A stretch of DNA of 64,000 nucleotides from Azonexus sp. R2A61 (lineage in GTDB: Bacteria; Pseudomonadota; Gammaproteobacteria; Burkholderiales; Rhodocyclaceae), in assembly GCF_021401135.1 (NCBI RefSeq), contig NZ_JACBFO010000004.1, forward strand, positions 124,001-188,000. The letters run 5' to 3'. Under the pieces are notes generated by a model. That model did no database searches. It was not told the DNA's origin and saw nothing but the letters and a program-made list of their open reading frames with translations. Position numbers and translations under genes: made by a program. Shown piece by piece: positions 1 to 11,793 of this stretch. How positions within the stretch are numbered: the stretch's first letter is position 1; the number at the start of each line of letters is the position of its first letter.

Positions 1-639
1 AGCGCGCATCTGTCGGACGTGGCCGGGGTCAAGCGGGACAAGGAGCGGTCTGTGCCGGCTGTCGAGCCCGGGCGGGGCGGCCCTTTCCTGCCGGTATCCA
101 TGTCGGCAAGCGAGTTGTATCAGGAAATCGAGCGTCTGTCCGGCGATGTCGACCGGCGGGCCGACGAACTGGCCTTGCTTGAATTCAAGATTCTCGAGAA
201 GCGCGTACAGGATCGCCTGATGCCGACGACCCTGCCGGTCAAGGAAGCCTTGATCGGCTCCGGCTTCGGTTTTCGCAGCGATCCGTTTTCCGGCGTCAAG
301 TCGCGCCACGACGGCCTCGATTTTTCCGCGCCCAGCGGCACACCGGTCTATGCGGCGGCCGATGGTGTCGTGCTTGAAGCGACATTTCATCCGGAGTTCG
401 GCAATGTCGTCGATGTCGATCATGGTGAAGGCCTGATGTCGCGTTATGCCCACCTGACCGAATACAGTGTCAAGGTGGGGCAGTTGATCCGGCGGGGCGA
501 GCGGCTGGGCAGTGTCGGGACGACCGGGCGGTCGACCGGCCCGCATCTCCATTTCGAAGTGCGGATGCTGGGTGTTCCGCAGAACCCGGCGGCTTTCCTC
601 AAGCGCAGCGAAGAGTTCGCAAGCTTGCAGCGCCGCTGA
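1..639 (+). CDS. M23 (LytM-type) peptidoglycan endopeptidase, 5' end outside window
   Basis: The reading frame is open from the first base, so the gene very probably starts upstream; a GTG at 19 is the first possible start inside the window but gives no signal peptide. Visible residues include a short helical stretch (about 30-60 in the visible part) followed by a complete LytM/M23 domain. The zinc-site signatures are present: HDGLD (H-x3-D) and HLHF (H-x-H). M23 enzymes cut peptide cross-links of peptidoglycan in the periplasm, or act as non-catalytic amidase activators if metal ligands are lost; here they look intact. It ends 94 bases before secA, an arrangement common in betaproteobacteria, where the lpxC region precedes it. 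Family assignment is firm, the exact substrate is not. Confidence 0.85.
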   Translation, partial: SAHLSDVAGVKRDKERSVPAVEPGRGGPFLPVSMSASELYQEIERLSGDVDRRADELALLEFKILEKRVQDRLMPTTLPVKEALIGSGFGFRSDPFSGVKSRHDGLDFSAPSGTPVYAAADGVVLEATFHPEFGNVVDVDHGEGLMSRYAHLTEYSVKVGQLIRRGERLGSVGTTGRSTGPHLHFEVRMLGVPQNPAAFLKRSEEFASLQRR

Positions 640-681
640 TTGCCCAGTTTGTTTCGGGCTGCCGGGTGGGGGCGTCGGCGC

Positions 682-690
682 ATGCTAGAA
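682..690 (+). promoter_or_regulatory. Possible extended -10 promoter for secA
   Basis: TGCTAGAAT fits an extended -10 element (TG-n-TAGAAT) and lies 44 bases before the secA ATG. No convincing -35 hexamer stands 16-18 bases upstream, so this is a weak call. Confidence 0.3.
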
Positions 691-733
691 TCCCTTTCCT
701 TTTGCATTGCCTGCGCAGCTCATTCACATCGCG

Positions 734-3448
<2,715 letters not shown>

Positions 3449-3457
3449 TCCCCGAAC

Positions 3458-3478
3458 AAGGCACCCCGGCGGTGCCTT
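3458..3478 (+). terminator. Stem-loop between secA and argJ
   Basis: A perfect 8-bp inverted repeat, AAGGCACC and GGTGCCTT with a 5-base loop, starts 9 bases after the secA stop. The following bases are not T-rich, so termination may be weak or the structure may process or stabilise mRNA. Confidence 0.45.
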
Positions 3479-3499
3479 GATGCTATTGGAGCCCCCGAC

Positions 3500-4738
3500 A
3501 TGCCCGTCAACTACGCCACGCCTTCTCCCGATCAATTGCTGCCGGTTGCCGGTGTCCGTCTCGGCGTTGCCGAAGCGGAAATCCGCAAGAAAAACCGGCG
3601 CGATCTGACCCTGCTGGCGCTCGACGCCGGCAGCACGGTGGCCGGCGTATTCACGCAGAACCGCTTCTGCGCCGCGCCGGTCCAGTTGTGCCGCCAGCAT
3701 CTGGCCGCCGGCAAGGGCATTCGCGCGCTGGTCATCAATACCGGCATCGCCAACGCCGGCACCGGTGAGCCCGGACGTCTGGCCGCCCAGGAGACCTGCG
3801 ATGCGGTGGCCGCGTTGCTCGGCATCGGCGCCGATCAGGTGCTGCCGTTCTCGACCGGCGTGATTCTCGAGCCGCTGCCGGTTGACCGCATCAAGGCCGG
3901 CTTGCCGGCGGCGCAGGCCAATCTCGGCGAGAACAACTGGCATGCCGCGGCGCACGCGATCATGACCACCGACACCGTGGCCAAGGCGGCTTCGCGCACG
4001 CTTGCGGTCGACGGCAAAAAAATCACGATTTCCGGTATTTCCAAGGGCGCCGGCATGATCAAGCCGAACATGGCGACCATGCTCGGCTTCGTCGCCACCG
4101 ACGCCGGCATTGCCCAGCCGTTGCTCGACGAACTGGTCCGGGAAGCTGCCGACGCGTCGTTCAACTGCATTACCGTCGATGGCGACACGTCGACCAACGA
4201 TTCCTTCGTGATGATCGCCTCCGGCGCCTCCGGCGCGAGTTTCTCCGATGCTGGCGACGCCGGCTGGGCCGAGGTCAAGGCGGCAATCATCGGCGTCTCG
4301 GTCGAGCTGGCGCAGGCCATCGTGCGCGACGGCGAAGGTGCGACCAAGTTCATCAGCATCGATGTCCAGGGCGGTCGCGATCGGGAGGAGTGCCGCAAGG
4401 TCGGTTACGCGATCGGCCATTCGCCGCTGGTCAAGACCGCCTTCTTCGCCTCCGATCCCAATCTTGGTCGCATCCTGGCGGCCATCGGCTATGCCGGCAT
4501 CGCCGACCTCGACGTCGACGGCGTGCGCGTCTGGCTGTCCAGCGGCGACGACCAGGTGCTGGTCGCCGAGCGGGGTGGTCGGGCCGCCGCTTATCGCGAG
4601 GAAGACGGCGCCCGGGTAATGGCCCAGGCGGAGATCGGCGTGCGGGTCGACCTCGGGCGCGGTGATGCGGCTGCCAGTGTTTACACCTGCGATTTCTCGT
4701 ACGACTACGTCAAGATCAACGCCGATTATCGTTCCTGA
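3500..4738 (+). CDS. argJ: Bifunctional ornithine acetyltransferase / N-acetylglutamate synthase ArgJ
   Basis: ArgJ transfers the acetyl group of N-acetylornithine to glutamate, recycling acetyl in arginine biosynthesis; bifunctional forms also use acetyl-CoA. The 412-residue protein has the family's usual length. It has the self-cleavage motif KPNMATML, in which Thr193 is the expected nucleophile exposed after autoproteolysis into alpha and beta chains. The upstream motif SKGAGMI and the C-terminal [15 protein letters not shown] end are typical. A GGAG sequence 9-12 bases before ATG 3500 supports the start. Whether it is mono- or bifunctional cannot be read from sequence alone. Confidence 0.95.
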   Translation: MPVNYATPSPDQLLPVAGVRLGVAEAEIRKKNRRDLTLLALDAGSTVAGVFTQNRFCAAPVQLCRQHLAAGKGIRALVINTGIANAGTGEPGRLAAQETCDAVAALLGIGADQVLPFSTGVILEPLPVDRIKAGLPAAQANLGENNWHAAAHAIMTTDTVAKAASRTLAVDGKKITISGISKGAGMIKPNMATMLGFVATDAGIAQPLLDELVREAADASFNCITVDGDTSTNDSFVMIASGASGASFSDAGDAGWAEVKAAIIGVSVELAQAIVRDGEGATKFISIDVQGGRDREECRKVGYAIGHSPLVKTAFFASDPNLGRILAAIGYAGIADLDVDGVRVWLSSGDDQVLVAERGGRAAAYREEDGARVMAQAEIGVRVDLGRGDAAASVYTCDFSYDYVKINADYRS

Positions 4739-4748
4739 GCTTCGTGGC

Positions 4749-5945
4749 ATGCGCGATATCCACCGCGACCTGACCCGCAACACCCTGGCCATCGTCGTTG
4801 TGCTCGGCCTGGCCGGGCTGTCGCTTTGGGTATTGCGTCCCTTCCTGGCGGCCGGCGTCTGGGCGGCGATGATCGTCGTCGCCACCTGGCCGCTGTTGCT
4901 CGCACTGGAAAAACGTTTCGGCGGCCGTCGCGTGCCGGCCATCGCGTTGCTGGCCCTCGGCATGCTGTGCCTGATGGTGCTGCCGCTGTGGCTGGCCGTC
5001 GATACCATTTCCGATCATGCCGACCTGTTGACCGCAACCGCCGATCAGCTTGCGCATGGCGCCCTGCCGACGCCACCGGCCTGGGTGGCGGCATTGCCGC
5101 TGGTCGGTGACAGCCTGTCCGGTCTGTGGTCGCAACTGGCTGCTGGTGGACCGGCCGGTATCGTCGCGAAACTGACGCCTTATGCCGCTGATACCGGAAA
5201 GTGGGTGCTCGCTCAGGTTGGCGGTATCGGTGGCATGCTGGTGCAGTGCCTGCTCGTCGTCACCCTTGCGGCGATCATGTATGCCGGTGGCGAGGACGCG
5301 GCGCGCCAGGTGCGCCGTTTCGGCCGCCGGCTGGCCGGCGGGCGCGGCGAGAATGTGGTGATCCTGGCCGGTCAGGCGATTCGCGGTGTGGCGCTCGGCG
5401 TCGGTGTCACCGCGCTGGTGCAGACCTTGCTCGGCGGCCTGGGGCTGGCGGTTGCCGGCATTCCGCTGGCCGGCCTGCTGTCCGCCGTGTTGTTGATGCT
5501 GTGCATCGCCCAGGTCGGTCCTCTGCCGGTCCTGCTGCCGGCCGCCGGCTGGCTGCTCTGGTCGGGCGACACCGGCTGGGCGGTTTTTCTCGGCGTATGG
5601 AGCCTGCTGGTCGCCGGGCTGGACAACTTCCTGCGGCCGATACTGATTCGCCGCGGCGCCGATCTTCCCTTGTTGCTGATCTTTGCCGGCGTGATCGGCG
5701 GCATGCTCGGTTTCGGCCTGATCGGCATCTTCGTCGGCCCGGTGGTGCTGGCCGTGACCTGGACGCTGCTGCAGGCCTGGGTGGCCGATGCGCTGGGCGA
5801 TGCCGATTCAGTAACGGCGCAAGCGGATCTGGCGGAACCAGCCGCCGGCGAGGGCGGGGCGGTCGTCGACGCGCTCCAGTCCGGTAACCTCGTCGAGCAG
5901 GTCCTCGAAAACCACATCGAGCCGGGTGGCGATACGCCGCGCTAG
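4749..5945 (+). CDS. AI-2E/PerM-family permease (UPF0118)
   Basis: This 398-residue integral membrane protein belongs to the AI-2E transporter (PerM/UPF0118) superfamily. It has two N-terminal hydrophobic helices (about residues 15-55), a third near 75-90, a soluble middle part, and a C-terminal block of membrane helices ending in the family-like stretch LGFGLIGIFVGPVVLAV. Substrates of these proteins are diverse and often unknown (autoinducer export, Na+/H+ exchange), so I give none. Start ATG 4749 is 10 bases after argJ and precedes basic residues and the first helix; a longer frame would begin inside argJ. The last 46 residues are encoded in DNA antisense to the convergent methyltransferase gene and look like read-through rather than family sequence. 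Confidence 0.85.
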   Translation: MRDIHRDLTRNTLAIVVVLGLAGLSLWVLRPFLAAGVWAAMIVVATWPLLLALEKRFGGRRVPAIALLALGMLCLMVLPLWLAVDTISDHADLLTATADQLAHGALPTPPAWVAALPLVGDSLSGLWSQLAAGGPAGIVAKLTPYAADTGKWVLAQVGGIGGMLVQCLLVVTLAAIMYAGGEDAARQVRRFGRRLAGGRGENVVILAGQAIRGVALGVGVTALVQTLLGGLGLAVAGIPLAGLLSAVLLMLCIAQVGPLPVLLPAAGWLLWSGDTGWAVFLGVWSLLVAGLDNFLRPILIRRGADLPLLLIFAGVIGGMLGFGLIGIFVGPVVLAVTWTLLQAWVADALGDADSVTAQADLAEPAAGEGGAVVDALQSGNLVEQVLENHIEPGGDTPR

Positions 5946-6401
5946 CGGATTGAGCAGGCGGCGCAACAGTGCGGCCTGGCCGCGCTGCAGGAACTTGTCG
6001 AGGATCAGCGCTTCGCCGCCGGGTTTCAGCACGCGGCCGATCTCGGCCAGGCAGCGCGCCGGCTGCGGTACGACAGCCAGGATCAGGTGGGCGACGACGC
6101 CGTCGAAGCTGGCGTCGGCGAAGGGCAGTCGGTGCACATCGCCCTGCACGGCCTGGAAATCCAGGTTGCGGGTGCGCGGCAAGGCCCGGCGCAGCATTGC
6201 GCCGGTCAGGTCCAGGCCGACGTAGCGATGGCGCTGTGGCAGGTGCGGCAAGTCCAGTCCGGTGCCGATGCCGGCGAGCAGGATGCGTCCCGCCTGGCGG
6301 GGGAGTTGCGCGAGACTGTTGCGCCGGATTTGCCGCGTTGCCCGGTCGACCGCAAGATCGTAGACCGGCGCGAGCAGCGTGTAGCTGCGGCGCAGGCTCA
6401 T
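5808..6401 (-). CDS. Class I SAM-dependent methyltransferase
   Basis: A 197-residue Rossmann-fold methyltransferase. Motif I is seen as LLAGIGTGLDL, the acidic ribose-binding loop as YVGLDLT, and later motifs as GDVHRLPFADASFD and RVLKPGG. This organisation resembles UbiE/PmtA-type enzymes, which methylate quinone or phospholipid head groups, but the substrate cannot be stated. Its ATG shares one base with the apaG stop (TGATG), so the two genes are translationally coupled. The 3' end runs 138 bases into the convergent permease gene. N-terminal MSLRRSYTLLAPVYDL agrees with an SAM methyltransferase start. Confidence 0.82.
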   Translation of the reverse strand: MSLRRSYTLLAPVYDLAVDRATRQIRRNSLAQLPRQAGRILLAGIGTGLDLPHLPQRHRYVGLDLTGAMLRRALPRTRNLDFQAVQGDVHRLPFADASFDGVVAHLILAVVPQPARCLAEIGRVLKPGGEALILDKFLQRGQAALLRRLLNPLARRIATRLDVVFEDLLDEVTGLERVDDRPALAGGWFRQIRLRRY

Positions 6402-6784
6402 CAGTGCAGGACGCGCGGGATGGCGAGCACGAATTCCGGAATTTCGGCATCGAAATGCGTGCCGTCCTCGGCCACCATCTGATAGCTGCCCTTCATCGTG
6501 CCGACCGGCGTGTCGAGCGCCGAGCCGCTGGTGTACTCATAGCTTTCGCCGGGGCGCAGCAGCGGTTGCTGGCCGACCACGCCGAGGCCGCGGACTTCCT
6601 GCACCCGATGCTTGCCGTCGGTGATGATCCAGTGCCGCGACACCAGTTGCGCGGCAACGCTGCCGCGGTTGCGGATGGTGATCGTGTAGGCGAACACGTA
6701 GCGGTCGTTGTCGGGATCGGATTGCTCGGGGATGAAACGGGGAACCGGGATGATTTCGATACGGTACTTGTCGGGGTCGGTCAT
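6401..6784 (-). CDS. apaG: ApaG (CorD) family protein
   Basis: A 127-residue protein made of a single ApaG fibronectin-like beta domain. Family-typical stretches are FAYTITIRNRG, LVSRHWIITDG and PVGTMKGSYQM, with the C-terminal FVLAIPRVLH. In enterobacteria ApaG is linked to cobalt/magnesium resistance and to diadenosine tetraphosphate hydrolase, but its biochemical role is not settled. I start at ATG 6784 (MTDPDKYRI); the frame is open much further upstream, but that part lies antisense to rpe and is not ApaG-like. It is divergent from rpe with only 39 bases between start codons, so the promoters must overlap coding sequence. Confidence 0.93.
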   Translation of the reverse strand: MTDPDKYRIEIIPVPRFIPEQSDPDNDRYVFAYTITIRNRGSVAAQLVSRHWIITDGKHRVQEVRGLGVVGQQPLLRPGESYEYTSGSALDTPVGTMKGSYQMVAEDGTHFDAEIPEFVLAIPRVLH

Positions 6785-6823
6785 GGGATAATCGGCTTTT
6801 CGCTTTTTTGTTAGGGAAACATC

Positions 6824-7525
6824 ATGTCCAGCAGGGATTTCGTCATCGCGCCGAGCATTCTGTCCGCCAATTTCGCCAAGCTTGGCGAGGAAGTGGCCAA
6901 CGTCATTGCAGCGGGCGCCGACTGGATTCACTTCGACGTGATGGACAACCATTATGTTCCCAATCTGACCATCGGCCCACTGGTCTGCGAAGCGATCCGC
7001 CCGTGTACGACGGCGCCGATCGACGTCCACCTGATGGTCAAGCCGGTCGACCGCATCATCCCCGATTTCATCAAGGCCGGCGCCAATATCATCACCTTTC
7101 ACCCGGAAGCCTCCGAACACATCGACCGCAGCCTGTCGCTGATCCGTGATGGCGGTTGCCAGGCTGGCCTGGTGTTCAACCCGGCGACCCCGTTGCACCA
7201 CCTCGATTACGTGCTCGACAAGATCGACGTCGTGCTGCTGATGAGCGTCAACCCCGGATTCGGCGGCCAGAAGTTCATCCCGGCGACGCTGGCCAAGGCG
7301 CGTCAGGCACGGGCCAGGCTGGACGACTATGCCCAGCGCAGCGGCCGACGTATCCGCCTGGAGATCGATGGTGGGGTCAACCCGGCCAACATCGCCGAAA
7401 TCGCCGCTGCCGGCGTCGACACCTTCGTTGCTGGTTCGGCGGTCTATGGTGCCGGCAAGGATGGCGATCCGCATCGCTACGATTCGATCATCGCCAGCCT
7501 GCGCAGCGAGCTGGCAAAAGTCTGA
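6824..7525 (+). CDS. rpe: Ribulose-phosphate 3-epimerase
   Basis: Rpe interconverts ribulose 5-phosphate and xylulose 5-phosphate in the pentose phosphate and Calvin pathways. The 233-residue TIM barrel shows the family signatures [35 protein letters not shown] and [12 protein letters not shown], which carry the metal and catalytic residues. AGGGAA lies 8-13 bases before ATG 6824. A possible extended -10 (TGG GATAAT, 6784-6792) lies just upstream. In related genomes a phosphoglycolate phosphatase gene often sits between rpe and trpE; here that gene is absent and trpE follows after a 218-base leader. Confidence 0.97.
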   Translation: MSSRDFVIAPSILSANFAKLGEEVANVIAAGADWIHFDVMDNHYVPNLTIGPLVCEAIRPCTTAPIDVHLMVKPVDRIIPDFIKAGANIITFHPEASEHIDRSLSLIRDGGCQAGLVFNPATPLHHLDYVLDKIDVVLLMSVNPGFGGQKFIPATLAKARQARARLDDYAQRSGRRIRLEIDGGVNPANIAEIAAAGVDTFVAGSAVYGAGKDGDPHRYDSIIASLRSELAKV

Positions 7526-7536
7526 CGTACCGCAGG

Positions 7537-7566
7537 TGGACAGTCGCTCCGGGCTTGGGCTAACAT
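7537..7566 (+). promoter_or_regulatory. Candidate sigma-70 promoter of the trp operon
   Basis: TGGACA (7537-7542) and TAACAT (7561-7566) are separated by 18 bases. They match five and four of the six consensus positions. Transcription would begin near 7573, giving a leader of about 170 bases that holds the Trp-rich ORF and a hairpin. Confidence 0.45.
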
Positions 7567-7618
7567 GCCGGCAGACCGTCCTCCCGGGCGTTCATCCCTC
7601 TCAAGACCTCCTGAACAA

Positions 7619-7675
7619 ATGACGGTATTGCGCAACTGGAATCTGTGGCTCGGCTGGCGCCTCTGGCGTCCGTAA
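7619..7675 (+). CDS. trpL: Trp-rich leader peptide (TrpL-like)
   Basis: A short ORF between rpe and trpE encodes 18 residues, [18 protein letters not shown], with four Trp codons at 7637, 7646, 7655 and 7664. Trp is one of the rarest residues, so four in eighteen immediately upstream of trpE is strong evidence for a leader peptide whose translation senses charged tRNA-Trp. It has no good Shine-Dalgarno sequence, which is the main weakness. The stop codon TAA is followed after 15 bases by a GC-rich hairpin (7691-7706). Together they look like a transcription attenuator controlling trpEGDC. Confidence 0.75.
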   Translation: MTVLRNWNLWLGWRLWRP

Positions 7676-7690
7676 CCTCCTGCCCGTCTT

Positions 7691-7706
7691 GCGCCCTGCG
7701 GGGCGC
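7691..7706 (+). terminator. Putative trp attenuator hairpin
   Basis: GCGCCC (7691-7696) pairs with GGGCGC (7701-7706) across a TGCG tetraloop. The tail CTCCAGTTTGTCC is only weakly T-rich. The 3' arm can alternatively pair, as GGCGCC at 7702-7707, with GGCGCC at 7656-7661 inside the Trp codon region. That gives mutually exclusive structures, as expected of an attenuator. Pairing was judged by eye, not folded. Confidence 0.5.
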
Positions 7707-7743
7707 CTCCAGTTTGTCCAAATCCTGTCATTTCGAGGCTTCC

Positions 7744-9219
7744 ATGACCGAATCCGAATTCAACGCGCTTGCCGCCCAGGGCTACAACCGCATCCCCGTC
7801 TCGCTCGAGACCTTCGCCGATCTCGACACGCCGCTGTCGATCTACCTGAAACTGGCCAACCAGCCGTATTCCTACCTGCTTGAATCGGTGCAGGGCGGTG
7901 AACGTTTCGGCCGCTACTCGATCATCGGACTGGCCGCTTCGACACGCCTCGTCGTGCAGGGTCGGCAGGTGCTGGTGCTGACCGGCAACCGTATCGCCGA
8001 ACGCAGCGAAGAAAGCGATCCGCTGGCCTTCATCGACGCCTACGCCAAACGCTTCAAGGCGCCGCACAGCGACGGCCTGCCGCGTTTTCTCGGCGGGCTG
8101 GTCGGTTGTTTCGGCTACGACACGGTGCGTTACGTCGAATCGCGCCTGAAAAATCCGCCGGCCGACGATCCGATTGGCGCGCCGGACATCCAGTTGCTGC
8201 TGTCCGAGGAAATTGCCGTCGTCGACAATCTGTCCGGCAAATTGACGTTGATCGTCTATGCCGAACCGGGCTTTCCCGGTGCCTATCAGAAGGCCCGGGC
8301 GCGTCTCAAGGACTTGCTCGGCAAGTTGCGCCAGCCGGTGGTCATCCCGTCGGAGACGCCGGTCGTGTCGCAACCGGCCGTTTCCAATTTCGGCGAGGAA
8401 GCGTTCAAGGCGGCGGTCCGCAAGGCCAAGGACTACATCACCGAGGGCGACATCATGCAGGTGGTGCTGTCGCAGCGCATGAGCAAGCCCTTTGCGGCCA
8501 GCCCGATGGCGCTCTACCGCACGCTGCGCAGCCTGAATCCCTCGCCCTACATGTTCTATTTCGATTTCGAGGACTATCAGGTAGTCGGTGCTTCGCCGGA
8601 AATCCTGGTTCGCCTCGAAGCGGATCGCGTCACGGTGCGGCCGATTGCCGGTACCCGCAAGCGCGGCGCGACGCCGGAAGAAGATGCCGCGCTGGCGGCC
8701 GACCTGCTGTCCGACCAGAAGGAACTGGCCGAACACACGCAACTGCTCGATCTCGGCCGCAACGATTGCGGGCGTGTCGCCCGGGTGGGCAGCGTCAAGC
8801 TGACCGAACGGATGATCATCGAGCGCTACTCGCACGTGATGCACATTGTCTCCAACGTCGAAGGCCGGCTGCAGGAAGGCCTTGATGCGGTCGACGTGCT
8901 GCGCGCGACATTTCCTGCCGGCACCGTCTCCGGCGCGCCGAAGGTGCGGGCGATGGAAATCATCGACGAACTGGAGCCGGTCAAGCGCGGTGTCTACGCC
9001 GGTTCTGTCGGCTATCTCGGCTTCAACGGCGACATGGATCTGGCGATCGCCATCCGCACCGCCGTCGTCAAGGACGGCCAGTTGTACGTGCAGGCGGGCG
9101 CCGGCATCGTTGCCGACTCCGATCCGCAATCGGAATGGGAAGAAACCCGGAACAAGGCGCGTGCCGTGCTGCGCGCCGCCGAACTGGCCGAACAGGGCCT
9201 CGATACGCGTTTCGACTGA
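7744..9219 (+). CDS. trpE: Anthranilate synthase component I
   Basis: TrpE converts chorismate to anthranilate, the first step of tryptophan synthesis, using ammonia supplied by TrpG. The 491-residue protein has the N-terminal regulatory part with the LLES tryptophan-binding motif (residues 45-48), so feedback inhibition is expected. The chorismate-binding domain has [11 protein letters not shown] and [21 protein letters not shown] 7744 ([10 protein letters not shown]) is chosen because earlier in-frame codons belong to the attenuator region. It is the first gene of a tight operon with trpG 15 bases downstream. Confidence 0.97.
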   Translation: MTESEFNALAAQGYNRIPVSLETFADLDTPLSIYLKLANQPYSYLLESVQGGERFGRYSIIGLAASTRLVVQGRQVLVLTGNRIAERSEESDPLAFIDAYAKRFKAPHSDGLPRFLGGLVGCFGYDTVRYVESRLKNPPADDPIGAPDIQLLLSEEIAVVDNLSGKLTLIVYAEPGFPGAYQKARARLKDLLGKLRQPVVIPSETPVVSQPAVSNFGEEAFKAAVRKAKDYITEGDIMQVVLSQRMSKPFAASPMALYRTLRSLNPSPYMFYFDFEDYQVVGASPEILVRLEADRVTVRPIAGTRKRGATPEEDAALAADLLSDQKELAEHTQLLDLGRNDCGRVARVGSVKLTERMIIERYSHVMHIVSNVEGRLQEGLDAVDVLRATFPAGTVSGAPKVRAMEIIDELEPVKRGVYAGSVGYLGFNGDMDLAIAIRTAVVKDGQLYVQAGAGIVADSDPQSEWEETRNKARAVLRAAELAEQGLDTRFD

Positions 9220-9234
9220 ATCCGGGAGACGACC

Positions 9235-9807
9235 ATGCTTTTGATGATCGATAACTACGACAGCTTCACCTACAACCTTGTGCAGTACTTCGGGGAACTC
9301 GGCCAGGATGTCCGCGTCTTCCGCAACGACGAGATCACGGTCGACGAGATCGAACGGCAAAAACCGGACTATCTGGTGATTTCGCCCGGCCCCTGCGCAC
9401 CGGCGCAAGCCGGCGTTTCGCTGGCGGCGATCAAGACCTTTGCCGGCCGGATTCCGCTGCTCGGCGTCTGCCTGGGGCATCAGGCCATCGGCGAAGCCTT
9501 TGGCGGGCGTATCGTGCATGCGCAGCAACTGATGCATGGCAAGGTTTCTCCGGTCCACCACAAGGATCAGGGCGTTTTCCGCGGCCTGCCCAATCCGCTG
9601 ACCTGCACGCGCTATCACTCGCTGGCCATCGAACGTACGAGCTGCCCGGATTGTCTGGAGGTCACCGCGTGGACCGAGGACGGCGAGATCATGGGCGTGC
9701 GCCACAAGACGCTGGCCGTCGAAGGCGTCCAGTTTCATCCCGAATCGATCCTGACCGAGCGCGGCCACGATCTGCTCAACAACTTCCTCGAGGAACACCG
9801 CAAATGA
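9235..9807 (+). CDS. trpG: Anthranilate synthase glutamine amidotransferase component II
   Basis: The 190-residue class I glutamine amidotransferase delivers ammonia to TrpE; in many bacteria the same protein also serves PabB in folate synthesis. The catalytic Cys lies in LLGVCLGHQ and the His-Glu pair in VQFHPESI. The N-terminal [15 protein letters not shown] motif is characteristic. A GGGAG sequence precedes ATG 9235. The ATG of trpD overlaps its TGA (ATGA), implying coupled translation. Confidence 0.97.
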   Translation: MLLMIDNYDSFTYNLVQYFGELGQDVRVFRNDEITVDEIERQKPDYLVISPGPCAPAQAGVSLAAIKTFAGRIPLLGVCLGHQAIGEAFGGRIVHAQQLMHGKVSPVHHKDQGVFRGLPNPLTCTRYHSLAIERTSCPDCLEVTAWTEDGEIMGVRHKTLAVEGVQFHPESILTERGHDLLNNFLEEHRK

Positions 9808-10829
9808 CCCCGCAAGCCGCCCTGCAGCGCGTCATCGAGCATCGCGAGATCTTCCACGACGAAATGGTTTCGCTGATGCGCCAGATCATGAGCGGCGAAG
9901 TCTCGCCGACGATGATCGCGGCCATCGTCACCGGCCTGCGCGTCAAGAAGGAAACCATCGGCGAGATCGCCGCCGCCGCCAGCGTCATGCGCGAGCTGGC
10001 GACGCCGGTCAAGGTGCCGTACGACCGGCATTTCGTCGATATCGTCGGGACTGGCGGCGATTCGGCGCATACCTTCAACATTTCCACGGCGTCGATGTTC
10101 GTGGCCGCCGCGGCCGGTGCCAGGATCGCCAAGCACGGCGGTCGCAGCGTGTCGTCCAGTTCCGGCGCGGCCGACGTCCTGGAGGCGCTGGGGGCCAACA
10201 TCATGCTGTCGCCGGAACAGGTCGCTGCCTGTATCGAGGCCTGCGGCATCGGCTTCATGTTCGCGCCGAACCATCACAGTGCGATGAAGCATGTTGCACC
10301 GGTACGCCGCGAGATGGGCGTGCGCACCATTTTCAACATTCTGGGTCCGCTGACCAACCCGGCCGGTGCGCCGAACACCTTGATGGGCGTCTTCCATCCC
10401 GATCTGGTCGGCATCCAGGTGCGCGTGATGCAGCGCCTCGGTGCCGAGCGCGTGCTGGTCGTGCACGGCAAGGACAACCTCGACGAAATCTCGCTCGGCG
10501 CGGCGACGCTGGTCGGCGAACTGAAGGACGGCGAAGTCCGCGAATACGAAGTGCATCCGGAAGATTTCGGTCTGTCGATGATGTCGCTGCGTCATCTGCG
10601 CGTCGGCAGCGCCGACGAATCGAAGTCAGTGCTGCTGGCCGTGCTCGATAACCAGCCGGGCGCGGCGCATGACATCGTCTGCCTGAATGCCGGCGCGTCG
10701 CTGTATGTGGCCAACGTTGCCGACAGCATCGGCGACGGGATCGCCAGGGCCCGCGAGGCGATCGCCTCGGGCGCTGCCCGCACCAAGCTGGAAGCGTTTG
10801 TCCGGCAAACCCGGGAGCTGGCGAAATAA
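9804..10829 (+). CDS. trpD: Anthranilate phosphoribosyltransferase
   Basis: TrpD joins anthranilate to PRPP to give phosphoribosylanthranilate. The 341-residue protein has the PRPP-binding glycine loop [17 protein letters not shown] and the anthranilate and metal segment [22 protein letters not shown] start at ATG 9804, which overlaps the trpG stop by four bases and gives the family N-terminus; the open frame upstream lies inside trpG. Its stop overlaps the trpC start (TAATG). No fusion to TrpG or TrpC is present, unlike in enterobacteria. Confidence 0.97.
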   Translation: MTPQAALQRVIEHREIFHDEMVSLMRQIMSGEVSPTMIAAIVTGLRVKKETIGEIAAAASVMRELATPVKVPYDRHFVDIVGTGGDSAHTFNISTASMFVAAAAGARIAKHGGRSVSSSSGAADVLEALGANIMLSPEQVAACIEACGIGFMFAPNHHSAMKHVAPVRREMGVRTIFNILGPLTNPAGAPNTLMGVFHPDLVGIQVRVMQRLGAERVLVVHGKDNLDEISLGAATLVGELKDGEVREYEVHPEDFGLSMMSLRHLRVGSADESKSVLLAVLDNQPGAAHDIVCLNAGASLYVANVADSIGDGIARAREAIASGAARTKLEAFVRQTRELAK

Positions 10830-11617
10830 TGGCCGACATCCTGAACAAGATCGTTGCTACCAAGCGCGAGGAAATTGCTGCCGCCCGTGCGGCGAAATCC
10901 CTGGCCGAGGTCGAGGCCGAAGCGGCAGCACAGTCGTTGCCGCGCGATTTCGTCGGCGCCATCCGCGACAGGATTGCCTGCGGTCGACCGGCCGTGATCG
11001 CCGAAATCAAGAAAGCCAGCCCGTCGAAAGGGGTAATCCGTCCGGATTTTCGCCCGGCCGACATTGCCCGCAGCTATGCCGCCCACGGCGCCGCCTGCCT
11101 GTCGGTGCTGACCGACCGCCAGTATTTCCAGGGAGCCCCCGAATACCTGCAGGCGGCAAGGGCGGCCTGCAGCTTGCCGGTGCTGCGCAAGGATTTCATC
11201 GTCGATCCCTATCAGGTGGTGGAAGCCCGGGCGATGGGCGCCGACTGCATCCTGCTCATTGCCGCCTGTCTGTCGCTGGCCGACATGCAGGCGCTGGAGG
11301 CGCAGGCGCAGGCGCTGGGCATGGCCGTGCTGGTCGAGGTGCATGATGCGGACGAGCTCGAGACGGCACTGCAATTGAAGACCTCCTTGCTCGGCATCAA
11401 CAACCGCAACCTGCGAACCTTCGATGTCACCCTCGCCACCACGCTGGCCCTGTTGCCCAGGATTTCCGGCGAACGCATCGTGGTGACCGAAAGCGGCATC
11501 CTGGCCCCGGCCGATGTGGCGCTGATGCGTCAGAACGCCGTGCATGCCTTCCTGGTTGGCGAGGCCTTCATGCGTGCCGCCGAGCCTGGCGAGGAACTGT
11601 CCCGGCTGTTTGTCTGA
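10829..11617 (+). CDS. trpC: Indole-3-glycerol phosphate synthase
   Basis: TrpC closes the indole ring from carboxyphenylamino-deoxyribulose phosphate. The 262-residue TIM barrel has [41 protein letters not shown] and VTESGI, which hold the catalytic Lys and Glu residues. It is a single-domain enzyme without TrpF. Its start shares one base with the trpD stop. It ends the trpE-G-D-C operon: trpF, trpB and trpA are not in this window, as expected for betaproteobacteria where they sit elsewhere. No strong terminator follows, only a weak 6-bp stem (11624-11641) without a T-run. Confidence 0.97.
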   Translation: MADILNKIVATKREEIAAARAAKSLAEVEAEAAAQSLPRDFVGAIRDRIACGRPAVIAEIKKASPSKGVIRPDFRPADIARSYAAHGAACLSVLTDRQYFQGAPEYLQAARAACSLPVLRKDFIVDPYQVVEARAMGADCILLIAACLSLADMQALEAQAQALGMAVLVEVHDADELETALQLKTSLLGINNRNLRTFDVTLATTLALLPRISGERIVVTESGILAPADVALMRQNAVHAFLVGEAFMRAAEPGEELSRLFV

Positions 11618-11678
11618 GTGCTTTGTTGCATTGACGCAACAGGCGCCCAGAAAAGCAGGTGGTCAGGCCACGCCGTCG

Positions 11679-11708
11679 TTGCCTGCGGGAATTCCCCTCT
11701 GCCAGAAT
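11679..11708 (+). promoter_or_regulatory. Candidate promoter of the porin gene
   Basis: TTGCCT (11679-11684) and CAGAAT (11703-11708) are separated by 18 bases, each matching four of six consensus positions. This would give a 5' leader of about 80 bases, unusually long for this window. Confidence 0.4.
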
Positions 11709-11740
11709 GCCCTTCAACTTCTCGATCCGAGAGGTAAAGC

Positions 11741-11767
11741 TTAGTCGCTTCACCGAGGGGTGACTAA
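11741..11767 (+). other. 5' leader hairpin of the porin mRNA
   Basis: TTAGTC (11741-11746) and GACTAA (11762-11767) form an inverted repeat around a 15-base loop that includes CACC and GGGG. It ends 13 bases before the strong AAGGAG ribosome binding site. Such leader structures often stabilise abundant outer-membrane protein mRNAs or are small-RNA targets; the function here is inferred only. Confidence 0.4.
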
Positions 11768-11793
11768 AAACTAACCACTAAGGAGATTCTCTG

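Noticed and set aside
707..733. Earlier start for secA at 707
   Set aside because: The nine added residues do not match the SecA N-terminus; [11 protein letters not shown] at 734 does.
3996..4014. Explaining the TGCGGTCGAC decamer by frequent Ala-Val-Asp codons
   Set aside because: Many copies are read as AVD, but others are in other frames (STAR, CGRP) and three are intergenic, so codon usage is at best a partial cause.
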